DNA of 14,053 bases from a bacterium. GTDB lineage: Bacteria > Babelota > Babeliae > Babelales > Vermiphilaceae. The notes beneath the pieces are model-generated. The model was not told the origin of the DNA, ran no database searches, and saw only the letters and a program-made list of their open reading frames with translations. Made by a program: the position numbers and the translations under genes. The first letter of the stretch is position 1; the number at the start of each line of letters is the position of its first letter. This document shows positions 1-7,897 of this stretch, piece by piece. The DNA is taken from the NCBI GenBank assembly GCA_021827875.1, contig JAKAUA010000059.1:1-14053 (forward strand), given 5' to 3'.

Positions 1-141
1 ACCGCCCTCACCAGGCTTTACAATACCTCACTCCTCAGCAATACTATACTTCGCTATCGGAGGCCTGAATTTTTCTCATATGTATTGAACCAAGACAAAT
101 GTTTGATTTTTACGCAAAAAAGCTTATCTTTTACGATATAA
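1..141. other. Left-edge segment of unknown nature
   Basis: The first ~90 bases are richer in G and C than the AT-rich leader after them and contain no recognisable gene. One plus-strand frame is open from the window edge to a TAA at 139-141, so a short C-terminal CDS tail is formally possible, but its translation matches no family I know. The hexamer CAATAC occurs at 21 and 39, an 18-base spacing with only partial similarity between the two units. The segment could be a gene end, a dispersed intergenic repeat or an RNA fragment; I cannot decide. Confidence 0.2.
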
Positions 142-158
142 CAAGTAATGAAATTTTT

Positions 159-167
159 TGTTATAAA
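159..167 (+). promoter_or_regulatory. Extended -10 promoter candidate for the His-rich membrane protein
   Basis: TGTTATAAA fits an extended -10 element (TG-N-TATAAA). It lies in the AT-rich leader and would start transcription near 174, giving a leader of about 30 nt before the ATG at 205. No good -35 box is visible at the usual distance, which is tolerable for extended -10 promoters. It may also drive the pot genes downstream, since only 34 nt separate gene 1 from potA. Confidence 0.4.
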
Positions 168-188
168 ATAAAGATTTTTACATAATTT

Positions 189-194
189 AGGGGA
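189..194 (+). promoter_or_regulatory. Ribosome binding site of the His-rich membrane protein
   Basis: AGGGGA lies 10 nt before the ATG at 205 and is the only purine-rich Shine-Dalgarno-like stretch in the leader. It supports that ATG as the start. Confidence 0.5.
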
Positions 195-204
195 ACATTT
201 CTTC

Positions 205-912
205 ATGGCAAACAAACATGTTAACCATTCTCACCATCATGACCATGGACACGATGATCATCACGATCATGGTCATAGCACGTGGGATGAGTTAATTCAT
301 CATATTCCGTATGCGGTTTTTTCAGTAGCTTTTTGTCTTATTCTTTTGAGTATTTTTGGCGCCATGTCTTTGGGGACAACAGAAGCTCATTTGGTAAAAA
401 AACAAACAAAGCTTCTTTTTCATAGTTTCCACTTTATGCATATTGTGTTTGCAGCAACGGGAACTTTGATAACCTTTTTCAGATTTTCCGGCAATTGGTT
501 CCGAGGCTTAGCGGTAGGCATTATCAGCCCCGTGATCTTTTGTACTTTGTCAGACTCTATTTTGCCGTATATTGGCGGTAGATTGTTGGGCGTTGATATG
601 CATTTCCACCTCTGCTTTTTAACCGAATTGCCAAACGTATTGCCATTTCTTTTTACCGGTATTCTTAATGGTATTGTGATGAGCAGACATCATATTTCAA
701 GACAAGGATACTATTCAGTATTTTCACACTTTTTCCACATATTGATTAGCTCGCTAGCTTCCAGCTTTTATTTGGTGTCTCATGGCTATGTTACCTGGTA
801 CAAACAAATAGGACCGGTGTTCTTATTCTTAGTGTTTGCCGTAGTTGTGCCATGCACCTTGGCAGATGTTGTTGTTCCTATGGCAGTTGCACGCTGGCAT
901 AGAAAAAAGTAA
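205..912 (+). CDS. His-rich polytopic membrane protein with an internal duplication, unknown function
   Basis: I do not recognise this 235-residue protein. Residues 5-24 are a His/Asp-rich tail with about ten histidines, of the kind often used to bind Zn, Ni, Co or Cu ions. Hydrophobic segments follow at about 35-56, 77-92, 101-122, 140-159, 173-191 and 203-225, so it should be an inner-membrane protein with five or six spans. Two halves repeat the same landmarks. HxxH occurs at 73-76 and again at 175-178 (FHSFHF and FSHFFH). CTLSDSILP at 113-121 matches CTLADVVVP at 217-225, so Cys, Asp and Pro recur with identical internal spacing. More His lies at 133, 135, 162 and 163. A metal transporter, or a metal-binding membrane subunit, is an inference from composition only; it does not look like CDF, ZIP or NicO families. 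It sits 34 nt upstream of potA and may be cotranscribed. Confidence 0.85.
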   Translation: MANKHVNHSHHHDHGHDDHHDHGHSTWDELIHHIPYAVFSVAFCLILLSIFGAMSLGTTEAHLVKKQTKLLFHSFHFMHIVFAATGTLITFFRFSGNWFRGLAVGIISPVIFCTLSDSILPYIGGRLLGVDMHFHLCFLTELPNVLPFLFTGILNGIVMSRHHISRQGYYSVFSHFFHILISSLASSFYLVSHGYVTWYKQIGPVFLFLVFAVVVPCTLADVVVPMAVARWHRKK

Positions 913-946
913 TAATATTCGTTAGATAAGATAGGTACTAGATCGC

Positions 947-2038
947 ATGAGAAGCATTAGACTTGAAAATATTACAAAATCATATGGTGGCGAAGTCATT
1001 ATAGATAATTTAAGCCTTACTATTCCGAGTGGTAAATTTTTTGCATTGCTCGGACCCAGCGGTAGCGGTAAAACAACACTTCTACGCCTTATGGCCGGCT
1101 TTGAAACAGTAGATTCAGGTAAAATTTTTCTTGGTGATCAAGATATAACACACGTACCTATAAACGAGCGTCACATCAACACTATTTTTCAAAACTATGC
1201 GCTCTTTCCTCATCTGAATGTATTTGAGAATGTTGCTTATGGCTTGCGCGTAAAAAAAGTTCCTTCAGATGTTATCGAACAAAAGGTGAACAAGATTCTC
1301 AAAGCAGTAAATCTTGAGAAGCATATGTATAAAGCAATCAATCAACTTTCCGGTGGTCAGCAGCAGCGCGTTGCACTTGCGCGTGCCGTGGTTAATGAGC
1401 CGGCTGTTCTGTTGCTTGACGAGCCATTGGCTGCTCTAGATTTTAAATTGCGTGAACGTATGTTGTTGGAGCTCATTGATTTACAGGGTTCACTTAATAC
1501 TACCTTTGTGTATGTAACCCATGATCAGTTTGAGGCACTTACGGTGGCTGATACGATGGCAATTATGAATCATGATGGCCATATAGAGCAGTTGGGGACG
1601 CCAAAAGAAATTTATGAATTTCCCGTATCATCATTTGTAGCTAAGTTTGTTGGTACTACCAATATTATTCAAGGTGTATTCCATGATGACGGTTCTCGCC
1701 AAACATTGGCAGTAGAGGGGCTTGGTGAATTCGAAGTCGGTGTTGCGCGCTCCAAAGAATGGGCACGTGATGGCGCTACTCTTTTGATGAGCCTACGTCC
1801 TGAAAAAATAGAAATTAGCAAATCGCCGCTTTCCGGATTCTCTAATATGCTCAAGGGAGTGGTACAGTCTATTGTCTACCATGGCAGATCTACCCAATAT
1901 AATGTAAGAATGGCAGACAATCATATTTTGCAGGTATTTGAGCAGAACGAAGAACATTTCCCGCAAGAAGTGATTGATTATGACGATGTCGTTTATTTAT
2001 ATTGGCAAAAAGAGAATGTGGTGGTACTTGAACGATGA
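947..2038 (+). CDS. potA: Spermidine/putrescine ABC transporter ATP-binding protein PotA
   Basis: This is the cytoplasmic ATPase that powers polyamine import through the PotB-PotC channel. Its 363 residues are near the usual PotA length. The ABC domain fills about residues 4-235: Walker A GPSGSGKT at 36-43, Q-loop Gln82 in FQNYALFP, signature LSGGQQQ at 134-140, Walker B VLLLDEP at 154-160, and the switch His192. Residues from about 236 form a TOBE-type regulatory domain, with the SLRPEKI motif near 282-288 typical of PotA/CysA/UgpC-like ATPases. No strong Shine-Dalgarno precedes the ATG; a weak AGG lies about 11 nt upstream. Its stop overlaps the potB start in ATGA, implying translational coupling. 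The ATPase family is certain. The polyamine assignment rests on the neighbouring PotB, PotC and PotD homologues; the same ATPase class also serves iron and sulfate importers. Confidence 0.95.
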   Translation: MRSIRLENITKSYGGEVIIDNLSLTIPSGKFFALLGPSGSGKTTLLRLMAGFETVDSGKIFLGDQDITHVPINERHINTIFQNYALFPHLNVFENVAYGLRVKKVPSDVIEQKVNKILKAVNLEKHMYKAINQLSGGQQQRVALARAVVNEPAVLLLDEPLAALDFKLRERMLLELIDLQGSLNTTFVYVTHDQFEALTVADTMAIMNHDGHIEQLGTPKEIYEFPVSSFVAKFVGTTNIIQGVFHDDGSRQTLAVEGLGEFEVGVARSKEWARDGATLLMSLRPEKIEISKSPLSGFSNMLKGVVQSIVYHGRSTQYNVRMADNHILQVFEQNEEHFPQEVIDYDDVVYLYWQKENVVVLER

Positions 2039-2916
2039 AAAATCGCGCACTGGGTTCAGAAAAAATAGCAAGCGGAAGTCAATTATATCTATTCATGAGC
2101 ATGCCTGCCTTGCTCTGGGAATTTCTCTTTTTGTGTATTCCCATTATTTCTATTATTGGCATTAGTTTTATTTCTGCACACGGCTCATTTTTTCCGACGT
2201 TGGCTAACTATTTTTCATTGCTTTCTCCTATCTATTTTCGCATTATTGCCAGATCAACCATTTTGGCATTGGTAAATGCTTTTATGTGTTTGCTCTTGGC
2301 CTATCCGGTTGTTTATTTTCTAGTTTTTCGTATTAAGCGCTTTAAGCACATATTACTTTTTTTGCTTGTCTTGCCATTTTGGACCAGTTTACTGGTGCAA
2401 GCATATGCATGGTTTTTTGTGTTAGAAAAGCATGGGCTTATTAATAGCCTTTTGATGAAGATCGGTCTTATCTCAACACCATTGCATCTATTGAATTCGC
2501 AATTGGCAATCTATCTGGTAATGACCTATTGTTACCTTCCCTTCATGATTTTGCCTCTGTACACCGCATTAGAAAAAATTGATCGCAAACTTATTGAGGC
2601 ATCGCTTGATTTGGGTGCCGGCCCATTCCAAACTTTTTTACGAGTAACATGGCCGCTTTCTTTAACCGGTATCAGAACGGGATTTTTCTTGGTATTTGTG
2701 CCGAGCTTTGGTGAATTTGTGATTCCTGCATTGTTAGGCGGTACAAAAAGCTTTTATATCGGTTCGCTCATTGAGCAATATTTCTTGGTATCGCGTGATG
2801 TGTATACAGGCGCAGCATTTACTTGTTTGGCGGGTCTCATATTGGTTCTTATAGCATGTATAATTTATTCCTATTTCAATCGTCTTACTTCAATTTCAAA
2901 AAGGAATAACCTATGA
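2035..2916 (+). CDS. potB: Spermidine/putrescine ABC transporter permease PotB
   Basis: This is one half of the inner-membrane channel of the polyamine importer. The 293-residue protein has about six membrane spans, roughly at 25-47, 72-98, 106-128, 156-178, 212-232 and 258-281. The cytoplasmic EAA loop that docks on the ATPase is clear: EASLDLGAGP at 188-197. LPFWTSLLVQAYAW at 113-126 and FVIPALLGG at 228-236 are characteristic of PotB-type permeases. The start overlaps the potA stop by 4 nt (ATGA), and the stop overlaps the potC start in the same way, so the subunits are probably translated in coupled fashion at matched levels. The order A-B-C-D is the classical potABCD order. Confidence 0.94.
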   Translation: MKNRALGSEKIASGSQLYLFMSMPALLWEFLFLCIPIISIIGISFISAHGSFFPTLANYFSLLSPIYFRIIARSTILALVNAFMCLLLAYPVVYFLVFRIKRFKHILLFLLVLPFWTSLLVQAYAWFFVLEKHGLINSLLMKIGLISTPLHLLNSQLAIYLVMTYCYLPFMILPLYTALEKIDRKLIEASLDLGAGPFQTFLRVTWPLSLTGIRTGFFLVFVPSFGEFVIPALLGGTKSFYIGSLIEQYFLVSRDVYTGAAFTCLAGLILVLIACIIYSYFNRLTSISKRNNL

Positions 2917-3701
2917 ATATTCGTTCCTTTTTTTCAGCATTGTTGTTGCCAATCATTACCATAATGGTCTATCTCTTTTTGTATATTCCCATTTTTGTTT
3001 TGATAGCATTCTCTTTTAATGAAGGTGGGGGCACTTCGCATTGGACGGGATTTTCTTTTCATTGGTACAAAGAATTATTTGAATCAGTTGATATTTTGGA
3101 TGCGTTAAAAAATTCTCTTATTGTGGCATGTTCAGCGACATTGTTGAGCGTTATTATGGGAGTGCTTTTTATTTTTTATAGCGCGCATAGCCGCTTGAGC
3201 AAAACGATAGTACTATTTTATGCTAATCTTGCCGCGCCGGAAATTGTACTTGCAGTGGGTTTACTTACTTTTTTCTCATTTTTTTCTGTTCCGCTCGGGC
3301 TCACTAGTTTAATTGCCGGTCATACTTTGATTGGATTAGGGTACGTTATTCCTATGGTACAGTCGCGCTTTGCCGAGCTTGATTATCGCTATATGGAAGC
3401 ATCTCTTGATTTGGGTGCAACGCCAACGCAAACGTTGGTGCGTGTTACCTTGCCGCTTCTTTTGCCGGCAGTTATAGCAAGCGCGGTGTTAGTATTTATC
3501 ATATCGCTTGATGATTTTGTAATCTCATTCTTTACCGCAGGCGGATCAACACAGACATTGCCCATGTATATTTTCTCTTTGATTCGTTCCGGAGAAACAC
3601 CATTGGTAAATGCAGTGTCTACTATTTTGTTGTTAACGAGTAGTTTGGCAGTATTGGTCTATTCATTGCTCACCATCAAAAAAGCGGATGTGCAAGAATG
3701 A
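2913..3701 (+). CDS. potC: Spermidine/putrescine ABC transporter permease PotC
   Basis: This is the second channel subunit, partner of PotB. Its 262 residues are the typical length for PotC. About six membrane spans are visible, starting at 11-34 and continuing at 68-90, 98-124, 132-150, 183-206 and 233-255. The EAA loop is EASLDLGATP at 162-171. SLDDFVISFFTAG at 198-210 is a strong PotC signature. It starts within the ATGA that ends potB, and its stop overlaps the next gene's start in ATGA. No internal defects are seen, so the importer should be functional. Confidence 0.94.
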   Translation: MNIRSFFSALLLPIITIMVYLFLYIPIFVLIAFSFNEGGGTSHWTGFSFHWYKELFESVDILDALKNSLIVACSATLLSVIMGVLFIFYSAHSRLSKTIVLFYANLAAPEIVLAVGLLTFFSFFSVPLGLTSLIAGHTLIGLGYVIPMVQSRFAELDYRYMEASLDLGATPTQTLVRVTLPLLLPAVIASAVLVFIISLDDFVISFFTAGGSTQTLPMYIFSLIRSGETPLVNAVSTILLLTSSLAVLVYSLLTIKKADVQE

Positions 3702-4756
3702 ATAATACCCTCTTTGTAACCGGTCTTCAGCGGATTGGCATTGTTGTCTTTTGGTTTGCGTGCTTGCTTGGTTTTTTGTATGCACCGGCACTGTTGCGTG
3801 TATTTCATCAAGAGCGAAGCTTAACTATTTTTACCTGGCCAACAATTCTTGATCCACAATATTTGCAAAAGTTTGAAAAAGAGACCGGTATTAAGCTCTA
3901 TATCACTTATTACGAAAGCAACCAAGAACTCTTTAGCAAATTACAAGCAGGATCTGCCAGTGGTTATGATCTTATTTTACCATCCGATTTTACGGTAAAA
4001 TTAATGATACAAGAGGGACTGGTAAAAAAAATAGATCATTCTAGGTTAGATTTTTTCTCTTCGCTTAATAAAAATTTAATGGGTCATTATTTTGATCCAA
4101 ACAATGACTATTCATTACCATTCTTTTGGGGCGTGTATGGTATCGGCATTAATAAAAATTATTTTAAAGATAAGCCATTGCCCAAAGCAGATTGGGGTCT
4201 TCTTTTTAATGCGCAAAAAGAAGGATATCGCGTAGGAATGACGGACGAAGCACGTGAGGCAATCTTGCTCGCGGCGTTCTATCTTTTTGGCACTATCGAT
4301 ATTACTTGGTCACCTGAGAATGTTGATAAAATTATTGCGCTCTTAACAGAGCAGAAAAAAACTGTTGAGGCATATACCGAGTCTCGTTCAGAATATCTAT
4401 TAACTTCTGACGCCGTACCGGTTGCCTATGCTTTGAGCACCGATATTTATAAAGCACAGGCTGAATATCCACAGCTTGATTTCCTTCTGCCTGATGCGGG
4501 AAGCTTTATTTTTATCGATTCAATAGTAATCCCTAAAAATACGACTAAAGATGATATGATTTATCAATTTATTAATTATCTTTATGGGACGGCATCGTTA
4601 GAACATCATACTAATTTGTATGGTTTCTGTTCTCCCTTAGAAGGGGCGGTCAACAATACCTGTTCTTATCAGTTCGATAAGTTGCATTTCTTTGAAAACG
4701 TGGTTCCGCAGGAATTAGTGAATAAAATTTGGATCACCGTTATGAGTAAAAATTAA
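3698..4756 (+). CDS. potD: Polyamine-binding protein PotD, first of two paralogues
   Basis: This is the extracytoplasmic solute-binding protein that would deliver polyamine to PotBC. It has 352 residues. Residues 13-34 form a hydrophobic N-terminal segment. There is no good lipobox: the only Cys there, Cys22, is preceded by W-F-A. It is therefore likely a membrane-anchored or signal-peptide-cleaved periplasmic protein. PotD family landmarks are clear: FTWP at 45-48, YYESNQELF at 71-79, GYDLILPSD at 89-97, FDPNNDYSLP at 132-141, TDEARE at 182-187 and FIFIDSIVIP at 270-279. Compared from memory with the E. coli PotD pocket, Trp34 (here Trp47), Glu171 (Glu187) and Asp257 (Asp274) are kept. Asp168 is Glu184, Trp229 is Tyr244, Trp255 is Phe272 and Tyr37 is Ile. 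Substrate could therefore be a polyamine with altered preference. The start overlaps the potC stop by 4 nt. Confidence 0.9.
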   Translation: MNNTLFVTGLQRIGIVVFWFACLLGFLYAPALLRVFHQERSLTIFTWPTILDPQYLQKFEKETGIKLYITYYESNQELFSKLQAGSASGYDLILPSDFTVKLMIQEGLVKKIDHSRLDFFSSLNKNLMGHYFDPNNDYSLPFFWGVYGIGINKNYFKDKPLPKADWGLLFNAQKEGYRVGMTDEAREAILLAAFYLFGTIDITWSPENVDKIIALLTEQKKTVEAYTESRSEYLLTSDAVPVAYALSTDIYKAQAEYPQLDFLLPDAGSFIFIDSIVIPKNTTKDDMIYQFINYLYGTASLEHHTNLYGFCSPLEGAVNNTCSYQFDKLHFFENVVPQELVNKIWITVMSKN

Positions 4757-4781
4757 TTAACACAATGAGAAAAGTTGCTCA

Positions 4782-5855
4782 ATGAGTAGAGATAGCTCTC
4801 GAAACACATTTCTACTACGCCTGGGCATTGGCATTTTTTGGTTGATAGCCTTAGCTAGCTTTTTGTATTTTCCCGCTCTTATGCATGTATTGTACAAAGA
4901 GCGTAGTCTTACTATTTTTACGTGGCCATCTATTCTAGATTCACGCTACCTTACCGCTTTTGAAAAAGAGACCGGCATTAAGTTGCATATCACCTATTAT
5001 GAGAGTAATCAGGAATTATTCGGTAAATTACAGGCATCACGAGGGGTGGGGTACGATGTTATTATGCCGACTGATTATACGGTAGAGATGTTGATTAAAG
5101 AAAAACTGATTAAAAAGCTTGATCGATCAAAATTATTTTTCTTTAATCGCCTTAATAGGCATCTGCTTGGCGCTTATTGTGACCCAACTAATGATTATTC
5201 CTTGCCTTATTTTTGGGGTATTTATGGTATTGGTATCAACAGAAAAATGATAGATAGCACTACCATGCCGACATCATGGAAGTTGATTTTTGATTCTCAG
5301 GTTGCGCCCCGTGGCATTGGCATGTCTGACGAATCACGTGAAGCAGTGTTAATGGCAGCTTATTATCTGTTTGGTACTATTGATATTGCCTATAACAAAG
5401 AGCAAATTGCAGCCATCAAAAAACTGCTTATAGAACAAAAGAGTTGGGTAGAGGCATATTCAGAAACACGCTCTGAGTATCTGTTAACTTCTGAGTCATG
5501 TCCTGTCGCACTCGCGTTGAGTCCCGATATTTATAAAATAAAAGCAGAATATCTGCATATTGATTTTATAGTTCCTGAAGAAGGCAGCTTTATATTTGTC
5601 GATTCTATAGTTGTATCCGCAGCATCAGATAAAGATGAGATGATTTATCAATTTATTAATTATTTGTATAATCAAGAAGTGCTTGAGCACCATCGTAAAA
5701 AATTTGGTTTTTGCTCACCGGTGTATGAAGAAGTTCCGTTAATTCCGCAAGGCTTTTGCCCATCGGATGAACAGCTGGCACATTTGCACTACTTTAAGGA
5801 TGTTATTCCACAGAGCGTGGTGAATGATATCTGGATTACCATTATGAGCAGATAA
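4782..5855 (+). CDS. potD: Polyamine-binding protein PotD, second paralogue
   Basis: This 357-residue solute-binding protein is a tandem duplicate of the preceding gene. The two align almost without gaps from about residue 40 and share long identical stretches such as FEKETGIKL, ITYYESNQELF, NDYSLP and YQFINYLY. A hydrophobic anchor lies at about 14-35 and contains no Cys, so it cannot be a lipoprotein. Key positions: Trp48, SDESRE at 182-187, Phe272 and Asp274. Position 244 is Leu where the first copy has Tyr and E. coli PotD has Trp229. TDY at 97-99 replaces the SDF of the first copy, so the pockets have diverged. The gap from the first copy is 25 nt, with a weak GAGAAA before the ATG. It probably shares the PotABC channel, giving one importer with two receptors of different affinity or specificity; that division of labour is inference. 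Confidence 0.9.
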   Translation: MSRDSSRNTFLLRLGIGIFWLIALASFLYFPALMHVLYKERSLTIFTWPSILDSRYLTAFEKETGIKLHITYYESNQELFGKLQASRGVGYDVIMPTDYTVEMLIKEKLIKKLDRSKLFFFNRLNRHLLGAYCDPTNDYSLPYFWGIYGIGINRKMIDSTTMPTSWKLIFDSQVAPRGIGMSDESREAVLMAAYYLFGTIDIAYNKEQIAAIKKLLIEQKSWVEAYSETRSEYLLTSESCPVALALSPDIYKIKAEYLHIDFIVPEEGSFIFVDSIVVSAASDKDEMIYQFINYLYNQEVLEHHRKKFGFCSPVYEEVPLIPQGFCPSDEQLAHLHYFKDVIPQSVVNDIWITIMSR

Positions 5856-5878
5856 AATAGTTAGAAAGAGTATTTGAT

Positions 5879-7870
5879 ATGAACAATCAAGAAAAAAAAT
5901 TCTATATAACCACTCCCATATATTATGTTACTGCAAAGCCGCACCTTGGTTCTTTATATTCAACCTTAATTGCCGACGCTCTTGCACGTTGGAACAAATT
6001 GCTGGGTAAAAAAGTATTTTTCTTGACCGGTACTGACGAGCATGGTCAAAAAATAGCACAAGCAGCAGAAAAAGCCGGCATGGCACCAAAGGCATTTGTA
6101 GACAGCTTTGTGCCTGCATACCAAGATGCCTGGAAGCAGTATGAAATTGAATATTCAAAATTTATTAGAACAACAGACCCTGAACATATATTGGCAGTGC
6201 AAAAATGGCTTGAGCAATTACAAACAAAGGGCGATATCTACAAATCAGTATACACCGGCTGGTACTGCACGAGTGATGAGACTTTTGTAACAGAATCCGC
6301 TGACGCCAAGGTTATGGCGGGACAGGAAAGCTCTACAAATAATCTCAATGCCGGTCCAGTGTGTCCATCATGTGGACGACCAACACAATATTTGTCTGAA
6401 GAAACTTATTTCTTCAAATTATCTGCGTATCAAGAAAAATTATTATTATTCTATCAACAAAATCCCGACTTTATTCAACCGCGCGAGCGCTTTGCAGAAG
6501 TGCTCAACTTTGTGCAAGCAGGGCTTAAAGATCTTAGTATTTCGCGCACAACCGTATCATGGGGTATTCCATTCCCTAATGATAGCAAGCATGTCGCCTA
6601 TGTATGGGCAGATGCATTAGCAAACTATATTACCGCCGTTGGCTTTAATACACCGGGCAGCGAAAAAGAATTTAAATTCTGGTGGCCGGCAGATATGCAA
6701 GTATTGGGCAAAGATATTGTGCGTTTTCATGCGGTATTCTGGCCGGCATTTTTAATGGCTTCAGACCTTCCTATGCCAAAACGATTGATTGTGCATGGCT
6801 GGATTAAGATGAATCAGCAAAAAATGTCTAAATCATTTGGCAATGTGGTTGACCCCATTGAGCTTGGCAAAAAATATGGTGTTGAGCCGGTACGTTATTA
6901 TCTATTGCGCCAATTGGCTATTACCCATGATAGTGAATTTGATATCGCTGACTTAGAACAGCGCGTATCATCAGATTTGGCCAATGACTTGGGTAACTTG
7001 CTTAACCGGTTAGTAATGCTGGCTGAAAAATATGATGCCATGATTCTCGAGGCATCTGGGCCATGGTCCGGACCAGCCGTTGATTTGCGTGATGCAGGAC
7101 TGACTATGATTGCGCAAGTAAAAGAGTATATGAATGATGCACTTATTCATATGGCATTAGCGTCAGTATGGACCTATATTAATAAAGTTAATGCCTATTT
7201 CCACGCGCAAGAGCCGTGGAAGGTTGCTAAATCTAATCCAATAGCATTTAAAGAGATTCTCACAGCTACCGCTCATGCTCTGCAATTAGTAGGGATAGTA
7301 TTATGGCCCATTATGCCAAGTAAGATGGAGCAGTTGTTAAGCAGCCTTGGGGTAAAACTTGATGTCGCACACGACTTAGAAAAAGTAGAACTTGCGCCAT
7401 GGAAGCAAAAATTTGTTCTTATGAAAATACCGGTACTCTTTGAGAGACCGCTTGATAAAGAAAGTGAAAAAATTATGAAACAAGTACAAAAAGAAGCAAC
7501 CCTAGGTCACGCCGAAGCCTTGGCGAAGGCGGAAACAACGCCACTTATTACGATAGATGATTTTCTTAAAGTAGAGCTGTGTATAGGAATGATAGAGCAC
7601 GCTGAATTTGTAGAAAAATCTGACAAGTTATTAAAACTACAAGTCGATTTTGGCCCAAAAGGCAAACGTCAAATATTCTCAGGAATCCGCAAACATTACG
7701 CACCGGAAGAGTTAATTGGCAAACAGGGTACTTTTGTATTCAATCTACAGCCACGCAAGATGATGGGCTCGGAATCACACGGCATGATGTTGTTTGCAGA
7801 AGATGCAACGGGCAAGCTACAGATTGTTGCACCGAGAGAATTGGTTCCTAACGGCACACAGTTGAGGTAA
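5879..7870 (+). CDS. metG: Methionyl-tRNA synthetase with C-terminal tRNA-binding domain
   Basis: This enzyme charges tRNA-Met with methionine in the cytoplasm and is essential for translation. The 663-residue class I synthetase has the HIGH motif as HLGS at 22-25 and KMSKS at 315-319. The TGTDEHGQK block at 50-58 and the YVWADALANYIT region at 241-252 are standard MetG. The anticodon-binding helical domain covers about 350-510. Residues ~558-663 form a Trbp111/EMAP-II-like OB fold that dimerises the enzyme and helps bind tRNA (FLKVELCIG, SGIRKHY and FNLQPRKMMG). The zinc knob keeps Cys130, Cys162 and Cys165, but the usual fourth ligand is Asp133 (CTSD). It lies 23 nt after the second potD and may be cotranscribed. 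Start ATG at 5879 is preceded by GAAAGAG. Confidence 0.97.
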   Translation: MNNQEKKFYITTPIYYVTAKPHLGSLYSTLIADALARWNKLLGKKVFFLTGTDEHGQKIAQAAEKAGMAPKAFVDSFVPAYQDAWKQYEIEYSKFIRTTDPEHILAVQKWLEQLQTKGDIYKSVYTGWYCTSDETFVTESADAKVMAGQESSTNNLNAGPVCPSCGRPTQYLSEETYFFKLSAYQEKLLLFYQQNPDFIQPRERFAEVLNFVQAGLKDLSISRTTVSWGIPFPNDSKHVAYVWADALANYITAVGFNTPGSEKEFKFWWPADMQVLGKDIVRFHAVFWPAFLMASDLPMPKRLIVHGWIKMNQQKMSKSFGNVVDPIELGKKYGVEPVRYYLLRQLAITHDSEFDIADLEQRVSSDLANDLGNLLNRLVMLAEKYDAMILEASGPWSGPAVDLRDAGLTMIAQVKEYMNDALIHMALASVWTYINKVNAYFHAQEPWKVAKSNPIAFKEILTATAHALQLVGIVLWPIMPSKMEQLLSSLGVKLDVAHDLEKVELAPWKQKFVLMKIPVLFERPLDKESEKIMKQVQKEATLGHAEALAKAETTPLITIDDFLKVELCIGMIEHAEFVEKSDKLLKLQVDFGPKGKRQIFSGIRKHYAPEELIGKQGTFVFNLQPRKMMGSESHGMMLFAEDATGKLQIVAPRELVPNGTQLR

Positions 7871-7886
7871 ACATCATAAATATAAC

Positions 7887-7893
7887 AAAGGAG
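7887..7893 (+). promoter_or_regulatory. Strong ribosome binding site selecting a GTG start
   Basis: AAAGGAG ends 4 nt before the GTG at 7898. It is one of the best Shine-Dalgarno sequences in the window and fixes the non-ATG start of the FkbM-like gene. The resulting N-terminus makes a complete signal peptide, which supports the choice. Confidence 0.7.
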
Positions 7894-7897
7894 TAGA

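Noticed and set aside
3755..3766. Possible lipobox around Cys22 of the first PotD
   Set aside because: The preceding residues are W-F-A; a lipobox needs Leu or a similar aliphatic residue at -3, and the second paralogue has no Cys there at all.
4764..4784. Six-codon ORF starting at an ATG just before the second potD
   Set aside because: Too short to support as a gene; no leader-peptide features such as repeated regulatory codons or attenuator hairpins.
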